From Prevotella sp. (GTDB taxonomy: Bacteria; Bacteroidota; Bacteroidia; Bacteroidales; Muribaculaceae): DNA of 64,000 nt. The stretch is from the NCBI GenBank assembly GCA_023666665.1, contig JAMPBN010000001.1, positions 1,177,332-1,241,331 of the forward strand, written 5' to 3'. Each line of letters starts with the position of its first letter. Position 1 is the stretch's first letter. A program made the position numbers and the translations under genes. The notes beneath the pieces were generated by a model. That model was not told the origin of the DNA, did not search any database, and was given only the letters and a program-made list of their open reading frames with translations. Positions 53,026 to 62,205 of the stretch are shown in pieces.

Positions 53026-53533
53026 TGCGGGAGGGGAGGGCTAAGGAATCTAAGGCAATGAGCAGCACTGAGGTGAGGAGCGTGGAGGCCACAACCCTGG
53101 CAATCAGAATCATGGGATTGAAAAAGGTAAATGCCTCGATAAGAAAGAGGAGCAGGCAGTAGACAAAGGTCATCGTCAGTACGTACTTGGCATAAACGCC
53201 GGCTCCGAGGGTGCGGATTGAGGGTATGGAGTGCTGGATGTCTTCTTCGCGGGGAATGTAGAGACGCATAATGGTGCGCCGCGCTCCGCCAAGGCAGGTG
53301 CAGGCCAGGGCGTTGACTCCGGGGGTGTCTTGAAAAATGTCGATAACCAGGCCAAGAAGAAACGACAGGGCGATGACCTTGGCGGGCGAGAGGTTAACGG
53401 GGAGCTTGATAATGAAGTAGATAAACACGAAAGCAAGCCCTATGGAGAATAGGACGATATGGTTGAAGATGACCACCTGGGTCAGCACCAACACAATAAA
53501 GAGCAGCGCAAGCTGCAAAAAGGTCTTCGACAT
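53009..53533 (-). CDS. mreD: Rod shape-determining protein MreD
   Basis: 174 aa from MSKTFLQLALLFIVLVLTQV, five hydrophobic segments, and the MreD-like LGLVIDIFQDTPGVNALACT. It belongs to the elongasome with RodA and PBP2. The usual upstream genes mreB and mreC are not here: the operon begins with mreD at its own promoter. Confidence 0.85.
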   Translation of the reverse strand: MSKTFLQLALLFIVLVLTQVVIFNHIVLFSIGLAFVFIYFIIKLPVNLSPAKVIALSFLLGLVIDIFQDTPGVNALACTCLGGARRTIMRLYIPREEDIQHSIPSIRTLGAGVYAKYVLTMTFVYCLLLFLIEAFTFFNPMILIARVVASTLLTSVLLIALDSLALPSRSEKRL

Positions 53534-53542
53534 ATCTACCCG

Positions 53543-53573
53543 CAAAGTTAAGCAAAAACTGTCAAACCGCCAA
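53543..53573 (-). promoter_or_regulatory. Promoter of mreD-mrdA-rodA
   Basis: Minus strand: TTG (53573-53571), 20-nt spacer, TAACTTTG (53550-53543), nine bases before the mreD ATG. Confidence 0.8.
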
Positions 53574-53604
53574 GCGGCAAAGTGACGGAACACCAAAGTA
53601 TTTG

Positions 53605-53638
53605 AAAAAAAAAGAGCCGACAACGAAGCCGGCTCTTT
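53605..53638 (-). terminator. Terminator of the large secreted protein gene
   Basis: Minus strand stem AAGAGCCGGC / GTCGGCTCTT followed by a run of T residues, about 20 bases beyond the stop. Confidence 0.85.
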
Positions 53639-53659
53639 CAAATGAGGGTTTGGGTGGGA

Positions 53660-56600
53660 TTAGTAGCGCTTGGTGGCGTGGCCGTTGGCGAGGCGGATGT
53701 GGACCTGGCCGGGGGTTACGCGGTTGATGCGCTCGCCGCGGAGGTTGTAGTAGATGGCCTCGGAGTCAGCGGCAGCCTCGACGGAGGAGATTGCCGAGGT
53801 GGTGGCGGTGCCTCCAACCACGATGGAGGTTGTTGGAGCGCCGGTGCTTGAGAGGTTGACGTAGACGGCGTGTTCGCCCTCTTCGGCGGGTGAGTAGTTC
53901 ACGGTCAGAGTGCCGCCTTGAGCGGGCAGTTCGTTGGCGCTTAGGGTGAAATGGGCTTTATGTGCACCCTCGAATGCCACGGCAATGGGCTCGGTGAGGT
54001 TGAGGCCGGTAACGGTGAAGTCGTCGACCTTGACGCTTTCGCCAACCACTCCGGCAACTTGGGCTTCATATTTGTCAACGCGGATGAATGGGGTGTCTTC
54101 GCAGCCCCAGCTGAAGTCGTCGACGTAGTAAACCGTGGAGGTGTTTCTGCCGCGAGTGCTCAGGAAGTGGAATCCGATAAAGAATGTATCGGCAATGTCA
54201 AGACCCTCGAGGTCAACGATAAAGGGTCGCCATTCGCCGTTGGCGTCAGAGCCTACCGGCACGTCAATGCCGCCGATTACCTGGTAGCGTTCGCTTTCGG
54301 GCAGGGTGGGGTCGATGTAAAGCACTGAGAATTGGTCGGTCATAGCGTCGGTCATAAAGTCGCCCATCAGCGAGAACCGGAGCAGGCGGGTGGTGGAGTT
54401 TTTGAAGTCGAGCGCGGGGGAGAGGAGCAGCATTTCGGCGGGAACGTCTTCGTTGATGTCCATCTGCGAGTCGTAGGCGGTAACTTTTGCCATAGTGTTA
54501 TTGTCGTCGTCGGTGTATGCCCAGAATGCGCGTGTGCCGTCAATGGCCACGTTTTTCCAGCCGTCGAGGCTCAGAGGCTTGTTGCGCTCGCCGCAGCCGG
54601 TGAAGTCGGTGACGTATTTGGCTTTAGGCGCGGAGGTGTCGAAGCTGAGTTCATCGCCCTGTTTCTCTTCAATGGGGCGTTCTCCCTCGCAGGTGCCGGA
54701 GACCTGAACGGTTATGGTTTCTGCCTTGGGAGTCGAGAACTCAATGGTCTCGGCGTAGGTGCCTTCGGAGAGGGGTTTGAAGGTTACTTTCAGAGAGGTT
54801 TCGCCCTCTTTGAGGAAGGTGGTGGAGTTGAGCAGGAATGCGCCCTGGCCTTGGCCGAGCACGCGCACTGTGCCGTAGTCAAGCAGATTTTTGGCCGTGA
54901 TGGTGAGGGTTTGTTCTGCGATTTCGCCGGGTTTTGCGGTAAATTCGGTCAGTGCGGAGCTGTAGACGCTGAACTCGGGCATATTCTGCGGGTCGTAGGC
55001 GAGGCACGACATCGAAACCGAGCTTGACAGTTCCGTAGGCGAGGCATCGAAGGTCAGAGTGGCTTCGTTGCGGCCGGTCTGAGTGGGGTTGAACGTAACG
55101 TTGATGGTGTATGTGCCTGAGCCGGCGGGAATCTCGTCGAGGTCGGCACTGAAAGAGTCGCGCTGCTTGCCACCAAACCATACCTGTGCGGGCTTGGGGA
55201 GGTTGGTTGCCGTTACGGTGAGCTTGGCAAACGGAGTGGTCTGCCCCATGGGGTAGTATTCTTTGGTGTCGACGAGGATCTCCTTTTCGATTTCGAGGGC
55301 GGGCTCGGCCTGGGGAGCGACAACGTCGGCAGCGCGGCGCACTGTCAGCACTGCTGCGTTCATCGAGGTGGAAATGCCGGTAACGGTGGCGCTTTCGGGA
55401 ATGGTCTGGCCAATGAGGTCGGAGCCGGAGAATGCGCGGACGTTGCCCATAGCGCTACCCGAAGTCACTGCGGTAGAGGCGGTTGAGAATGTTTCGCCGG
55501 CCTTGGCAAAGGTGAGGTCGCTTACCGTGACGAGTCGGCTGATATAGTCTTCGGGGCTTTCCTTGAGGTCGGCAAGGGTAGCCTCAATAGGGGTCTTGAC
55601 ATTGTTTTCCGACACGAGGGTTGCAATGCCCAAATCGCCCGAGGGGGTATAGTAACCGTTAAGTTGGAATACGGGAACGCCAAACGAGGGTTCATCGCAC
55701 ATCATCCAGAACTTGCTGATTTTATCGCCCTCTTTATAAGGAGGTTCGTCAAGATAGAGATATTCGTATTTCAGAGCCAGACCGCCAACCTGGTCTTCAA
55801 CGTAGAGGGTCTCGTTGGCCGCATCGACGTAGGTCACGGTGACGTTGCCGTTGTAGTAGTATGTGTTCCACGCGGTTGCCGTTTGGGTGAAGCGCAGGTT
55901 CATAAGCTGAGAGGCCTCTAACACAGCAACTTTTACAGGGAGGGTTGCCGTTGCGGTTCCGGCAGTGAAAGTAACGGTTTCGTCAATCTCTTCCATTGCC
56001 GTTGTGGGGTTGAGGGTCAGTGTAAGGTCATAGCCCTCGGCACTCATTGCCTGCGCTGCCGGTATGGTGGTTGCAGAGGCCTTGATTGAGGAACCGAGAT
56101 TGCCCACGGCGATGTCGGCGGCGAGGTCTTTGGCCTTGACATTTACAGTGACGGGATATGATTGATACTGATAGAGAGCCAATTGCGAGAAGTCGGGGCC
56201 GGCCACGGAGATTTCGCCGTCCTCGGCGGGAGTGGGGTCGGGGTCTTCGCCGCCCTGGCTGCCGCCCTGTCCGTCAAAAAGCTCTGCCCAGGTGGTAGCC
56301 ACCTTAATCGGACCCACGAGCATCTCCTGACAGTTTATGTCAGCTGTTGGTTGCTGATACAGGCCAATGCCGATATGGCCAAAGGTCGGGTCGGCGTTTT
56401 TAGTCATAGTGATTGTTGAGGAAGTTTGAGTCGATGTGGGGTTAACCCAAATCTCAAAAACATCGTTGCCTGTGCCTTCAACATATCCCCAGTGGGCCAC
56501 AATCAGGTATGTGGTGTTCAAGTCAAGTTCCTGACTTTCTGCAACAACGCTTGCATAGGTGGTCTTGTTGAGGCCGAGCGTGAATTTGCCGTTGTCGGTT

Positions 56601-57040
56601 TGTTTGCTAATGCAAATGTAGCCGTAGTTTCCGGGGGCATTCTTTTTGTCTTCAATGACTTTCTTTGATGAAGTGGCTGAAATAAAGCTGAAAAATGGCT
56701 TGTATTTATCGGGCAGGGCTTTTACGTTTATGAGCATTGCGGCATAGAGGTCGCCGGAGGTCAACGGTTCTTGCGTAATCTGATGCAGGAGGTCTTGTGC
56801 CTGAAGATTATTGGAAACCATTTTTACGCCGTTGCCCTCGAGGAATCCCTCGTAGCTAAGCTTCTCGCCGGTTACCTGAATGGGGTCGGCGGTGTTGGTT
56901 GTTTGTACCCATCCGCCTTTGCCGTAGAGGTTGCCGGCTGGGTAGTTGAATGTCTCGGTCAGGAGCGTTTCAGCTGCGGCGCCGAGCGGGAGCCAAGCAG
57001 CTGCCAATAGCGCCAACGATTTAAGTGTTTTTTTAATCAT
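53660..57040 (-). CDS. Large secreted multidomain protein (choice-of-anchor/Ig-like), probable type IX client
   Basis: 1126 aa with a signal peptide (SLALLAAAWLPLGAAA). Order: lectin/LamG-like domain (25-250), a Gly/Asp/Pro linker, Ig-like strand region (270-390), an OB-like region (about 395-600), Ig-like repeats (610-830), a choice-of-anchor or MAM-like domain (about 845-1000) with VYYVDDFSWGCE, another Ig-like domain, and the tail YYNLRGERINRVTPGQVHIR ending in TKRY. No catalytic motif seen; adhesion or glycan binding is plausible. Single-gene unit with -7 TATCTTTG at 57081-57088. Confidence 0.75.
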   Translation of the reverse strand: MIKKTLKSLALLAAAWLPLGAAAETLLTETFNYPAGNLYGKGGWVQTTNTADPIQVTGEKLSYEGFLEGNGVKMVSNNLQAQDLLHQITQEPLTSGDLYAAMLINVKALPDKYKPFFSFISATSSKKVIEDKKNAPGNYGYICISKQTDNGKFTLGLNKTTYASVVAESQELDLNTTYLIVAHWGYVEGTGNDVFEIWVNPTSTQTSSTITMTKNADPTFGHIGIGLYQQPTADINCQEMLVGPIKVATTWAELFDGQGGSQGGEDPDPTPAEDGEISVAGPDFSQLALYQYQSYPVTVNVKAKDLAADIAVGNLGSSIKASATTIPAAQAMSAEGYDLTLTLNPTTAMEEIDETVTFTAGTATATLPVKVAVLEASQLMNLRFTQTATAWNTYYYNGNVTVTYVDAANETLYVEDQVGGLALKYEYLYLDEPPYKEGDKISKFWMMCDEPSFGVPVFQLNGYYTPSGDLGIATLVSENNVKTPIEATLADLKESPEDYISRLVTVSDLTFAKAGETFSTASTAVTSGSAMGNVRAFSGSDLIGQTIPESATVTGISTSMNAAVLTVRRAADVVAPQAEPALEIEKEILVDTKEYYPMGQTTPFAKLTVTATNLPKPAQVWFGGKQRDSFSADLDEIPAGSGTYTINVTFNPTQTGRNEATLTFDASPTELSSSVSMSCLAYDPQNMPEFSVYSSALTEFTAKPGEIAEQTLTITAKNLLDYGTVRVLGQGQGAFLLNSTTFLKEGETSLKVTFKPLSEGTYAETIEFSTPKAETITVQVSGTCEGERPIEEKQGDELSFDTSAPKAKYVTDFTGCGERNKPLSLDGWKNVAIDGTRAFWAYTDDDNNTMAKVTAYDSQMDINEDVPAEMLLLSPALDFKNSTTRLLRFSLMGDFMTDAMTDQFSVLYIDPTLPESERYQVIGGIDVPVGSDANGEWRPFIVDLEGLDIADTFFIGFHFLSTRGRNTSTVYYVDDFSWGCEDTPFIRVDKYEAQVAGVVGESVKVDDFTVTGLNLTEPIAVAFEGAHKAHFTLSANELPAQGGTLTVNYSPAEEGEHAVYVNLSSTGAPTTSIVVGGTATTSAISSVEAAADSEAIYYNLRGERINRVTPGQVHIRLANGHATKRY

Positions 57041-57080
57041 TCTTTTTCTTTTTAAGTGAAAACATGCGTGAATTTGCGTC

Positions 57081-57088
57081 CAAAGATA
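57081..57088 (-). promoter_or_regulatory. -7 element of the large secreted protein gene
   Basis: TATCTTTG on the minus strand, 40 bases upstream of the ATG; no clear -33 TTG. Confidence 0.55.
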
Positions 57089-57116
57089 CGAAAAATTTTT
57101 CTTTTTTATGTTGTGA

Positions 57117-57383
57117 CTAAATTATAAATTCGTTGTACTTATTTTTTTCTTCTTCCGTTAAATACCGACCTGTAGTAGATCTTTTATATTTGCCATTTTT
57201 ATCCTTGTACCATTCGTGAACGTGAATGGCTCCTTTTTTTAAAGACTTCACCACTTTTTTTGTTGACGTGTTCGTGATTAAAGTCAATGTCTACTTCTGG
57301 CAGACGGTCTTTAAATACACGGATTTGAACAATATCACCTAATGAATCGGTTTTTAGATAATATTCACTTGAATTTGAAATTT
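57117..57383 (-). pseudogene. Frameshifted small gene remnant, possibly a toxin C-terminal domain
   Basis: Frame one reads SSEYYLKTDSLGDIVQIRVF ... HEHVNKKSGEVFKK, then meets a run of seven A (57240-57234). Skipping one base continues as GAIHVHEWYKDKNGKYKRST ... YNEFII and a stop at 57117. Both halves look like one small His-rich, charged domain, similar in style to C-terminal domains of polymorphic toxins, though I cannot name a family. No ATG is found at a sensible position, so the 5' end is missing or uses another start. Very AT-rich, so probably acquired. Confidence 0.55.
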
Positions 57384-57457
57384 TGGCAAAGTTACAACTT
57401 TTAAACAGAATGAAACCGTAGAATTTAATCAAAATTCCGTATTCAAAATTATTTTCG

Positions 57458-57465
57458 TACCTTTG
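57458..57465 (+). promoter_or_regulatory. -7 element of pheT
   Basis: TACCTTTG with a TTC about 20 nt upstream, 32 bases before the pheT ATG. Confidence 0.6.
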
Positions 57466-57497
57466 TGGGCGTAAAACAGATAAGTCCAATTCATGTT

Positions 57498-59987
57498 ATG
57501 AACATTTCTTATAACTGGCTGCGCGACTACGTCGACGGACTTCCCGCCCCGAAAGAGCTCGCCGCAGTGCTTACCTCAACGGGTCTGGAGTGTGACACCG
57601 TAGAGGAGGTGGAATCAATTCGCGGAGGTTTGCGCGGCCTTGTTGTGGGCCGTGTGCTGACGTGTGAGGCCCACCCCGACAGCGACCACCTGCACGTAAC
57701 CACCGTAGACCTCGGTTTCGCCGACGGCCCGGTACAGATAGTTTGCGGCGCACCCAACGTTGCCGCCGGACAAAACGTAATAGTAGCAACCGTAGGCACC
57801 ACGCTCTACGACGGCGACAAGGAATTTAAAATCAAGAAGAGCAAAATCCGCGGCGTTGAATCGTTCGGTATGATATGCGCCGAAGATGAAATAGGCGTCG
57901 GCACGAGCCACGACGGCATCATCGTAATTCCCGATGACGAAGCCCCCGCGCCCGGAACTCCGGCAGCGGAATATTTCGGCCTGGAGAGCGACTACGTGCT
58001 CGAAGTAGACCTTACCCCAAACCGCATTGACGGCGCCGGACATTATGGTGTGGCTCGCGACTGGGCGGCGAAAGCCTCAGTTGAAGGCGCTACCCCCAAT
58101 CTCCACCGCCCCGAGCAGTTGAACCCCGCGACGCTTCCCGCCGGAAAGGGCGTGAAAGTTACAGTTGCCGACCCGACCGACTGTCCGCGCTATGCCGGGC
58201 TGACAATTCGCGGTGTCAAAGTAGGCGAATCGCCCAAATGGCTGCGCGACCGCCTGACGGCTATCGGTCAGCGCCCCATCAACAACATCGTCGACATCAC
58301 CAACTATATACTCCACTCGTTCTGTCAGCCGCTCCACTGCTTTGACCTTGCAAAGGTGAAGGGTGAAGAGGTAATAGTTAAGACAATGCCTGCGGGAACG
58401 AAGTTCGTTACGCTCGACGGTGTGGAACGTACGCTCCACGAGCGCGACCTGATGATTTGCAACTCTGAGGAGCCGATGTGTTTGGCCGGAGTGTTTGGCG
58501 GCCTTGACTCGGGCGTTACGGAGAGCGCTGTCGACATCTTCCTGGAGAGCGCCTGCTTCAACCCCACAACTATTCGCAAGGCTGCGCGTCGCCACGGACT
58601 CAACACCGACGCCTCGTTCCGCTTTGAGCGCGGCGTTGACCCCAACGGCTGTATGTATGCCCTGATGGTTGCCGCCAAGATGGTGGTAGAACTTGCCGGC
58701 GGCGAAATCTGCGGCCCGGTGGTCGACATTTATCCCAACCCGGTAGAGCGCCCGGTAGTGGAACTCAGCTTCAAGCAGATCAACGACCTTATCGGCGCGG
58801 AGATTCCCGCCGAAACCGTACGCCGCATTCTCGCAGCCCTCGAAATTGAAATCGAGAGCGAGGAACAGGGCACTATGGTGTTGCGCATCCCCACGTATCG
58901 CGTCGACGTTACCCGCCCCTGCGATGTTATCGAAGAGATTCTGCGCATCTACGGCTACAACAACGTCGGCTTTACCGACCACGTAAACTCCTCGCTGAGC
59001 TACAAGACGCGCACCGACCTTGCAAACTCTCTGACCCGCAAGCTGATGAACCGCCTCACGGCTCAGGGCTTCTATGAGATACTCAACAACTCTCTGACCT
59101 CTACCTCTTATTATCCCGAGGCCGGCGAGGGCGTTACCTATCCGATAGAAAACTGCGTCAAGCTGCTCAACCCGCTGAGCTCCGACCTCGGCGTGATGCG
59201 TCAGACGCTCCTCTTTGGCGGACTGGAGGTTATAAGCCATAACGTTAACCGCAAAAACGGCGACCTGATGCTCGTGGAGTCTGGCAATGTTTATCACTTC
59301 AACCCCGACGTACAGTCAACCCTTGAGCAGCCGTTGGCACCCTACAGTGAGGCATCGCGCATAGCGCTGTGGCTCACCGGCAACGTCCGCAGCGCTTCGT
59401 GGCTCGGAGCTGCCGAACCCGCTACCATATATCATCTGCGCGCATACGTTGAGGGAGCGTTGCAAACCCTCGGCCTCGATGGCTCCAAGTTGCAGATTGC
59501 CGTAGCTGCCGACCGCAAAGACATCTATTCTACCGCGTTGACCCTCTCTACCCGCTCGGGCAAGTTGCTCGGCTATATGGGCATATTGAACCCCGCGCTG
59601 ACTGCCAAGTTCGATATTGAGCGCCCGGTAATGTTTGCCGAACTCGACCGCGACGCCATAATCAAGCTCGTGGAGAAACACAACGTAACGTTTACCCCGG
59701 TGGCCAAGACTCAGCCCGTGCGCCGTGACCTCGCGCTGCTACTCGACTCCGCAGTGAGCTTCGCGCAGGTTCAAGACGTGGTAAGCAAGAGCGAACGCAA
59801 GCTGCTTCAGAGCGTTGAACTCTTCGACGTCTATGAGGGCAAAAATCTCCCCGCCGGAAAGAAGAGTTATGCCATAAGCCTGACCCTTCAAGACCCCGAA
59901 AAGACCCTCCAAGACAAGCAGATTGACGCCGTTATGACCAAAGTCATCGCCAACCTCAAAAAAGAGCTTGGCGCCGAATTGAGATAA
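57498..59987 (+). CDS. pheT: Phenylalanyl-tRNA synthetase beta subunit
   Basis: 829 aa from MNISYNWLRDYVDGLPAPKE. Includes the EMAPII-like tRNA-binding domain (about 40-155), the B3/B4 editing domain (region with GLTIRGVKVGESPKWL), B5, a catalytic-like core, and the C-terminal anticodon-binding domain (VRRDLALLLDSAVSFAQVQD). It pairs with PheS, which is not in the window. pheS and pheT are separate, as is common in Bacteroidota. Codon choice appears less C-rich than in the cluster at 38-49 kb. Confidence 0.97.
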   Translation: MNISYNWLRDYVDGLPAPKELAAVLTSTGLECDTVEEVESIRGGLRGLVVGRVLTCEAHPDSDHLHVTTVDLGFADGPVQIVCGAPNVAAGQNVIVATVGTTLYDGDKEFKIKKSKIRGVESFGMICAEDEIGVGTSHDGIIVIPDDEAPAPGTPAAEYFGLESDYVLEVDLTPNRIDGAGHYGVARDWAAKASVEGATPNLHRPEQLNPATLPAGKGVKVTVADPTDCPRYAGLTIRGVKVGESPKWLRDRLTAIGQRPINNIVDITNYILHSFCQPLHCFDLAKVKGEEVIVKTMPAGTKFVTLDGVERTLHERDLMICNSEEPMCLAGVFGGLDSGVTESAVDIFLESACFNPTTIRKAARRHGLNTDASFRFERGVDPNGCMYALMVAAKMVVELAGGEICGPVVDIYPNPVERPVVELSFKQINDLIGAEIPAETVRRILAALEIEIESEEQGTMVLRIPTYRVDVTRPCDVIEEILRIYGYNNVGFTDHVNSSLSYKTRTDLANSLTRKLMNRLTAQGFYEILNNSLTSTSYYPEAGEGVTYPIENCVKLLNPLSSDLGVMRQTLLFGGLEVISHNVNRKNGDLMLVESGNVYHFNPDVQSTLEQPLAPYSEASRIALWLTGNVRSASWLGAAEPATIYHLRAYVEGALQTLGLDGSKLQIAVAADRKDIYSTALTLSTRSGKLLGYMGILNPALTAKFDIERPVMFAELDRDAIIKLVEKHNVTFTPVAKTQPVRRDLALLLDSAVSFAQVQDVVSKSERKLLQSVELFDVYEGKNLPAGKKSYAISLTLQDPEKTLQDKQIDAVMTKVIANLKKELGAELR

Positions 59988-59991
59988 AACG

Positions 59992-60008
59992 CGGGGCTTT
60001 GCCCCGCA
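59992..60008 (+). terminator. Hairpin after pheT
   Basis: GCGGGGC-TTT-GCCCCGC, a perfect 7-bp stem right after the stop, with a second small stem GCGGC-TTC-GCCGC following near 60016. No T tract, so it is also a member of the three-base-loop hairpin family seen here. Confidence 0.5.
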
Positions 60009-60030
60009 GGTTAACGCGGCTTCGCCGCTG

Positions 60031-60183
60031 GTTAAGGGTTAGGGGTTAAAGAAGTGAAAGGTAGAAAGTTAAAAGTGAAGATATTACTTTCACCTAACCA
60101 TAACCTTAACCCCTAACCCCTAACCCCTAACCCCTAACCCGGAATAATTAACCCTTAACCCCTAACCCCTAACCCCTAACCCT
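60031..60183 (+). repeat. Inverted telomere-like heptamer arrays between pheT and yebC
   Basis: A short TTAAGGG/TTAGGGG array (60032-60048) faces two longer CCCCTAA arrays (about 60104-60140 and 60148-60183) in the opposite sense. The arms can pair to form a large cruciform. The last array joins the TCGGGC-AAA-GCCCGA hairpin (60183-60197) before yebC. Confidence 0.85.
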
Positions 60184-60197
60184 CGGGCAAAGCCCGA
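60183..60197 (+). repeat. TCGGGC-AAA-GCCCGA hairpin before yebC
   Basis: Identical to 43566-43580 before kdsB, again after an AACCC array end and a few bases before a start codon. Confidence 0.85.
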
Positions 60198-60208
60198 ATT
60201 AAAGAAAA

Positions 60209-60940
60209 ATGGGAAGAGCATTTGAATACCGCAAAGCCCGCAAGCTGAAACGCTGGGGCAATATGTCAAGAACCTTTACCCGCATCGGTAAGGAAATCAC
60301 CATCGCCGCAAAAGCCGGCGGCCCGGATCCGGACACTAACCCGCGTCTGCGCGCACTTATGGCCAACGCCAAGGCTGCCAACATGCCTAAGGACACCGTA
60401 GAACGCGCAATCAAAAAAGCTACCGACAAGGATGCCGGCGACTATAAGGAGATAGTATACGAAGGATACGGCCCCTTCGGCATTGCCATTGTAGTGGAAA
60501 CCGCTACCAACAACAACACCCGCACCGTGGCCAACGTGCGCTCCTACTTCACCAAACACGGCGGCTCGCTCGGCACGTCAGGCTCGCTGAGCTTCCTTTT
60601 CGACCACAAGTGCGTGTTTAAAATCAAAGCCCCCGAAGGCGTAGAACTCGAAGACCTCGAACTGGAACTGATAGACTGCGGCGTTGACGAACTCGAAGCC
60701 GGCGACGAAGGCGAAATCATTCTCTACGGCGCCTTTGAGAGCAACTCTGCCATTCAGCACTATCTCGAAGAAAACGGCTATGAAATCATCTCATCCGAGT
60801 TTGAACGCATACCCAACGACCTGAAAGACGTTACCCCCGAACAGCGCGCAACGCTCGAAAAACTCCTCGACAAATTTGAGGAAGACGAAGACGTGCAGAA
60901 CGTGTTCCACAATATGCGCGAAGACGACTCGGAAGAATAA
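60209..60940 (+). CDS. yebC: YebC/PmpR-family protein
   Basis: 243 aa: MGRAFEYRKARKLKRWGNMS, FTRIGKEITIAAKAGGPDPD and YEGYGPFGIAIVVET are the family core. Members are called transcriptional regulators; recent work ties some to translation of proline stretches. A single-gene unit behind the arrays and hairpin. Confidence 0.95.
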   Translation: MGRAFEYRKARKLKRWGNMSRTFTRIGKEITIAAKAGGPDPDTNPRLRALMANAKAANMPKDTVERAIKKATDKDAGDYKEIVYEGYGPFGIAIVVETATNNNTRTVANVRSYFTKHGGSLGTSGSLSFLFDHKCVFKIKAPEGVELEDLELELIDCGVDELEAGDEGEIILYGAFESNSAIQHYLEENGYEIISSEFERIPNDLKDVTPEQRATLEKLLDKFEEDEDVQNVFHNMREDDSEE

Positions 60941-60946
60941 GCACGA

Positions 60947-62191
60947 TTATTTCCGACGGTAACCACCGCGACGGCGGCGGCGACGCTTGGGGCGCTCACC
61001 CCCGGCTTCGACGCCGTCTTTATTTTTGTTGGCTTTGCCGCTCTTTTCCGTTGCGAAGCCGCTTTTGCGTTCGCGAACAAGGCGGTTGCTCTCGTTGCGC
61101 AGCCGTGCGGCCTCGTCTGTGCGACCCAGGTCAATCATAAAGCCGCAGAGAAAGTCGAGTCGCCGCTGCGTAACGGCAAGATTCTGAAGCATGCGCACCT
61201 GCCGCCAATTGTCGAGAATGTTGCTCCCTATGTTGGCAAACCTTACGAGATATACAACGTCGGAAACAATCGGGCGGTCAAAGCGCAGGGCTATCATCAC
61301 CGTGCGGGTAATGCGTGCGGCCTCGTCGGCCTTGGGGGCCAGCCCCATAAACAGGGCGGCCAGACGGTAGCGTGTGCGGGCCTCCGTGTCGGCCGACAGG
61401 ATTGTGCGCAAGCGGGTCATAGCCTCGTTCCATAGCGCCTTGTTGCGCACTATGGTGTCCATCTGCGGAATCATAATGCTCAGCGCGCCGGTTTCGCGCA
61501 GACTCTCCATCGCGCCGACAGGGTCGGGGCCGTTGAGCATCTTGCACAGCTCGGAGTGTACGCGCTCACGCGACACGATTTCAAGCCTGTGGATATGTCG
61601 GAGCAGTGCCTGATACACCGGCGGGTCTATGCGCCAGTTAAAACGGTTAGCAAAGCGCAGACCGCGCAATATGCGCACCGGGTCGTCGTTAAACGTCATA
61701 TCCGGATCCAGCGGAGTGCGCAGCAGGCCGGAGTGCATATCCTCGATGCCCTTTCCGGTGATGTCGACCGTGAGGCGGCGGGTTATGTCGTAGTAGAGGG
61801 AATTGACCGTAAAATCGCGGCGAAAGCAATCTTCCTCAATTGTTCCATAGCAGACTTCGGGGCAGCGAGAAGTCTCTTTGGTATACTGTTCGCGGCGGGT
61901 CTGAACGAGTTCTATTTCATCGTCGGGGAAGCGGCGAAGTCTGATTTTTGCCGTACCGTATTTAAGGAAAAAAATGGGGCGGCCAAGGGTCTGATGCTGC
62001 TTTATGAGCCAGCGGGCAAACTTCACCCCGCCGTCGGGAAGGTCAACGGCCAGGTCAAGGTCTTTGATTTCATGGCCGGTAATTTCGTCGCGACAGCAAC
62101 CGCCCACAGCAAAAACGTGACCCTCCCATTGAGTGCCCTCAATGAGGTCGCGCAGCCACTCGCGCACAATATGATACAACTTCGTTGTCAT
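60947..62191 (-). CDS. cca: CCA-adding/poly(A)-polymerase-type tRNA nucleotidyltransferase
   Basis: 414 aa. Head domain with VFAVGGCCRDEITGHEIKDL and the DLDLAVD metal site, DPVRILRGLRFANRF in the neck, and RRDFTVNSLYYD. Unlike Bacteroides CCA enzymes of about 470 aa there is no obvious HD domain, and the C terminus is an Arg/Lys/Gly-rich tail (RPKRRRRRRGGYRRK) suggesting RNA binding. It may be the CCA enzyme (the tRNA-Cys here lacks CCA) or a second relative. Confidence 0.8.
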   Translation of the reverse strand: MTTKLYHIVREWLRDLIEGTQWEGHVFAVGGCCRDEITGHEIKDLDLAVDLPDGGVKFARWLIKQHQTLGRPIFFLKYGTAKIRLRRFPDDEIELVQTRREQYTKETSRCPEVCYGTIEEDCFRRDFTVNSLYYDITRRLTVDITGKGIEDMHSGLLRTPLDPDMTFNDDPVRILRGLRFANRFNWRIDPPVYQALLRHIHRLEIVSRERVHSELCKMLNGPDPVGAMESLRETGALSIMIPQMDTIVRNKALWNEAMTRLRTILSADTEARTRYRLAALFMGLAPKADEAARITRTVMIALRFDRPIVSDVVYLVRFANIGSNILDNWRQVRMLQNLAVTQRRLDFLCGFMIDLGRTDEAARLRNESNRLVRERKSGFATEKSGKANKNKDGVEAGGERPKRRRRRRGGYRRK

Positions 62192-62205
62192 CTTTGCCGT
62201 TTTTG

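Larger units (their letters stand above)
57041..57497. other. 456-bp AT-rich intergenic region before pheT
   Basis: Contains the promoter of the secreted protein gene on the left, a frameshifted small gene remnant (57117-57383, minus) and a TACCTTTG element for pheT (57458-57465, plus). It is strikingly AT-rich compared with its flanks. Confidence 0.7.

Noticed and set aside
58077-59297. 406-codon open frame antisense to pheT
   Set aside because: It mirrors pheT codons, has no family pattern, no promoter and pheT is intact on the other strand.
60104-60183. CRISPR-like array
   Set aside because: Direct 7-mers without spacers and no cas genes; it is a simple tandem repeat.
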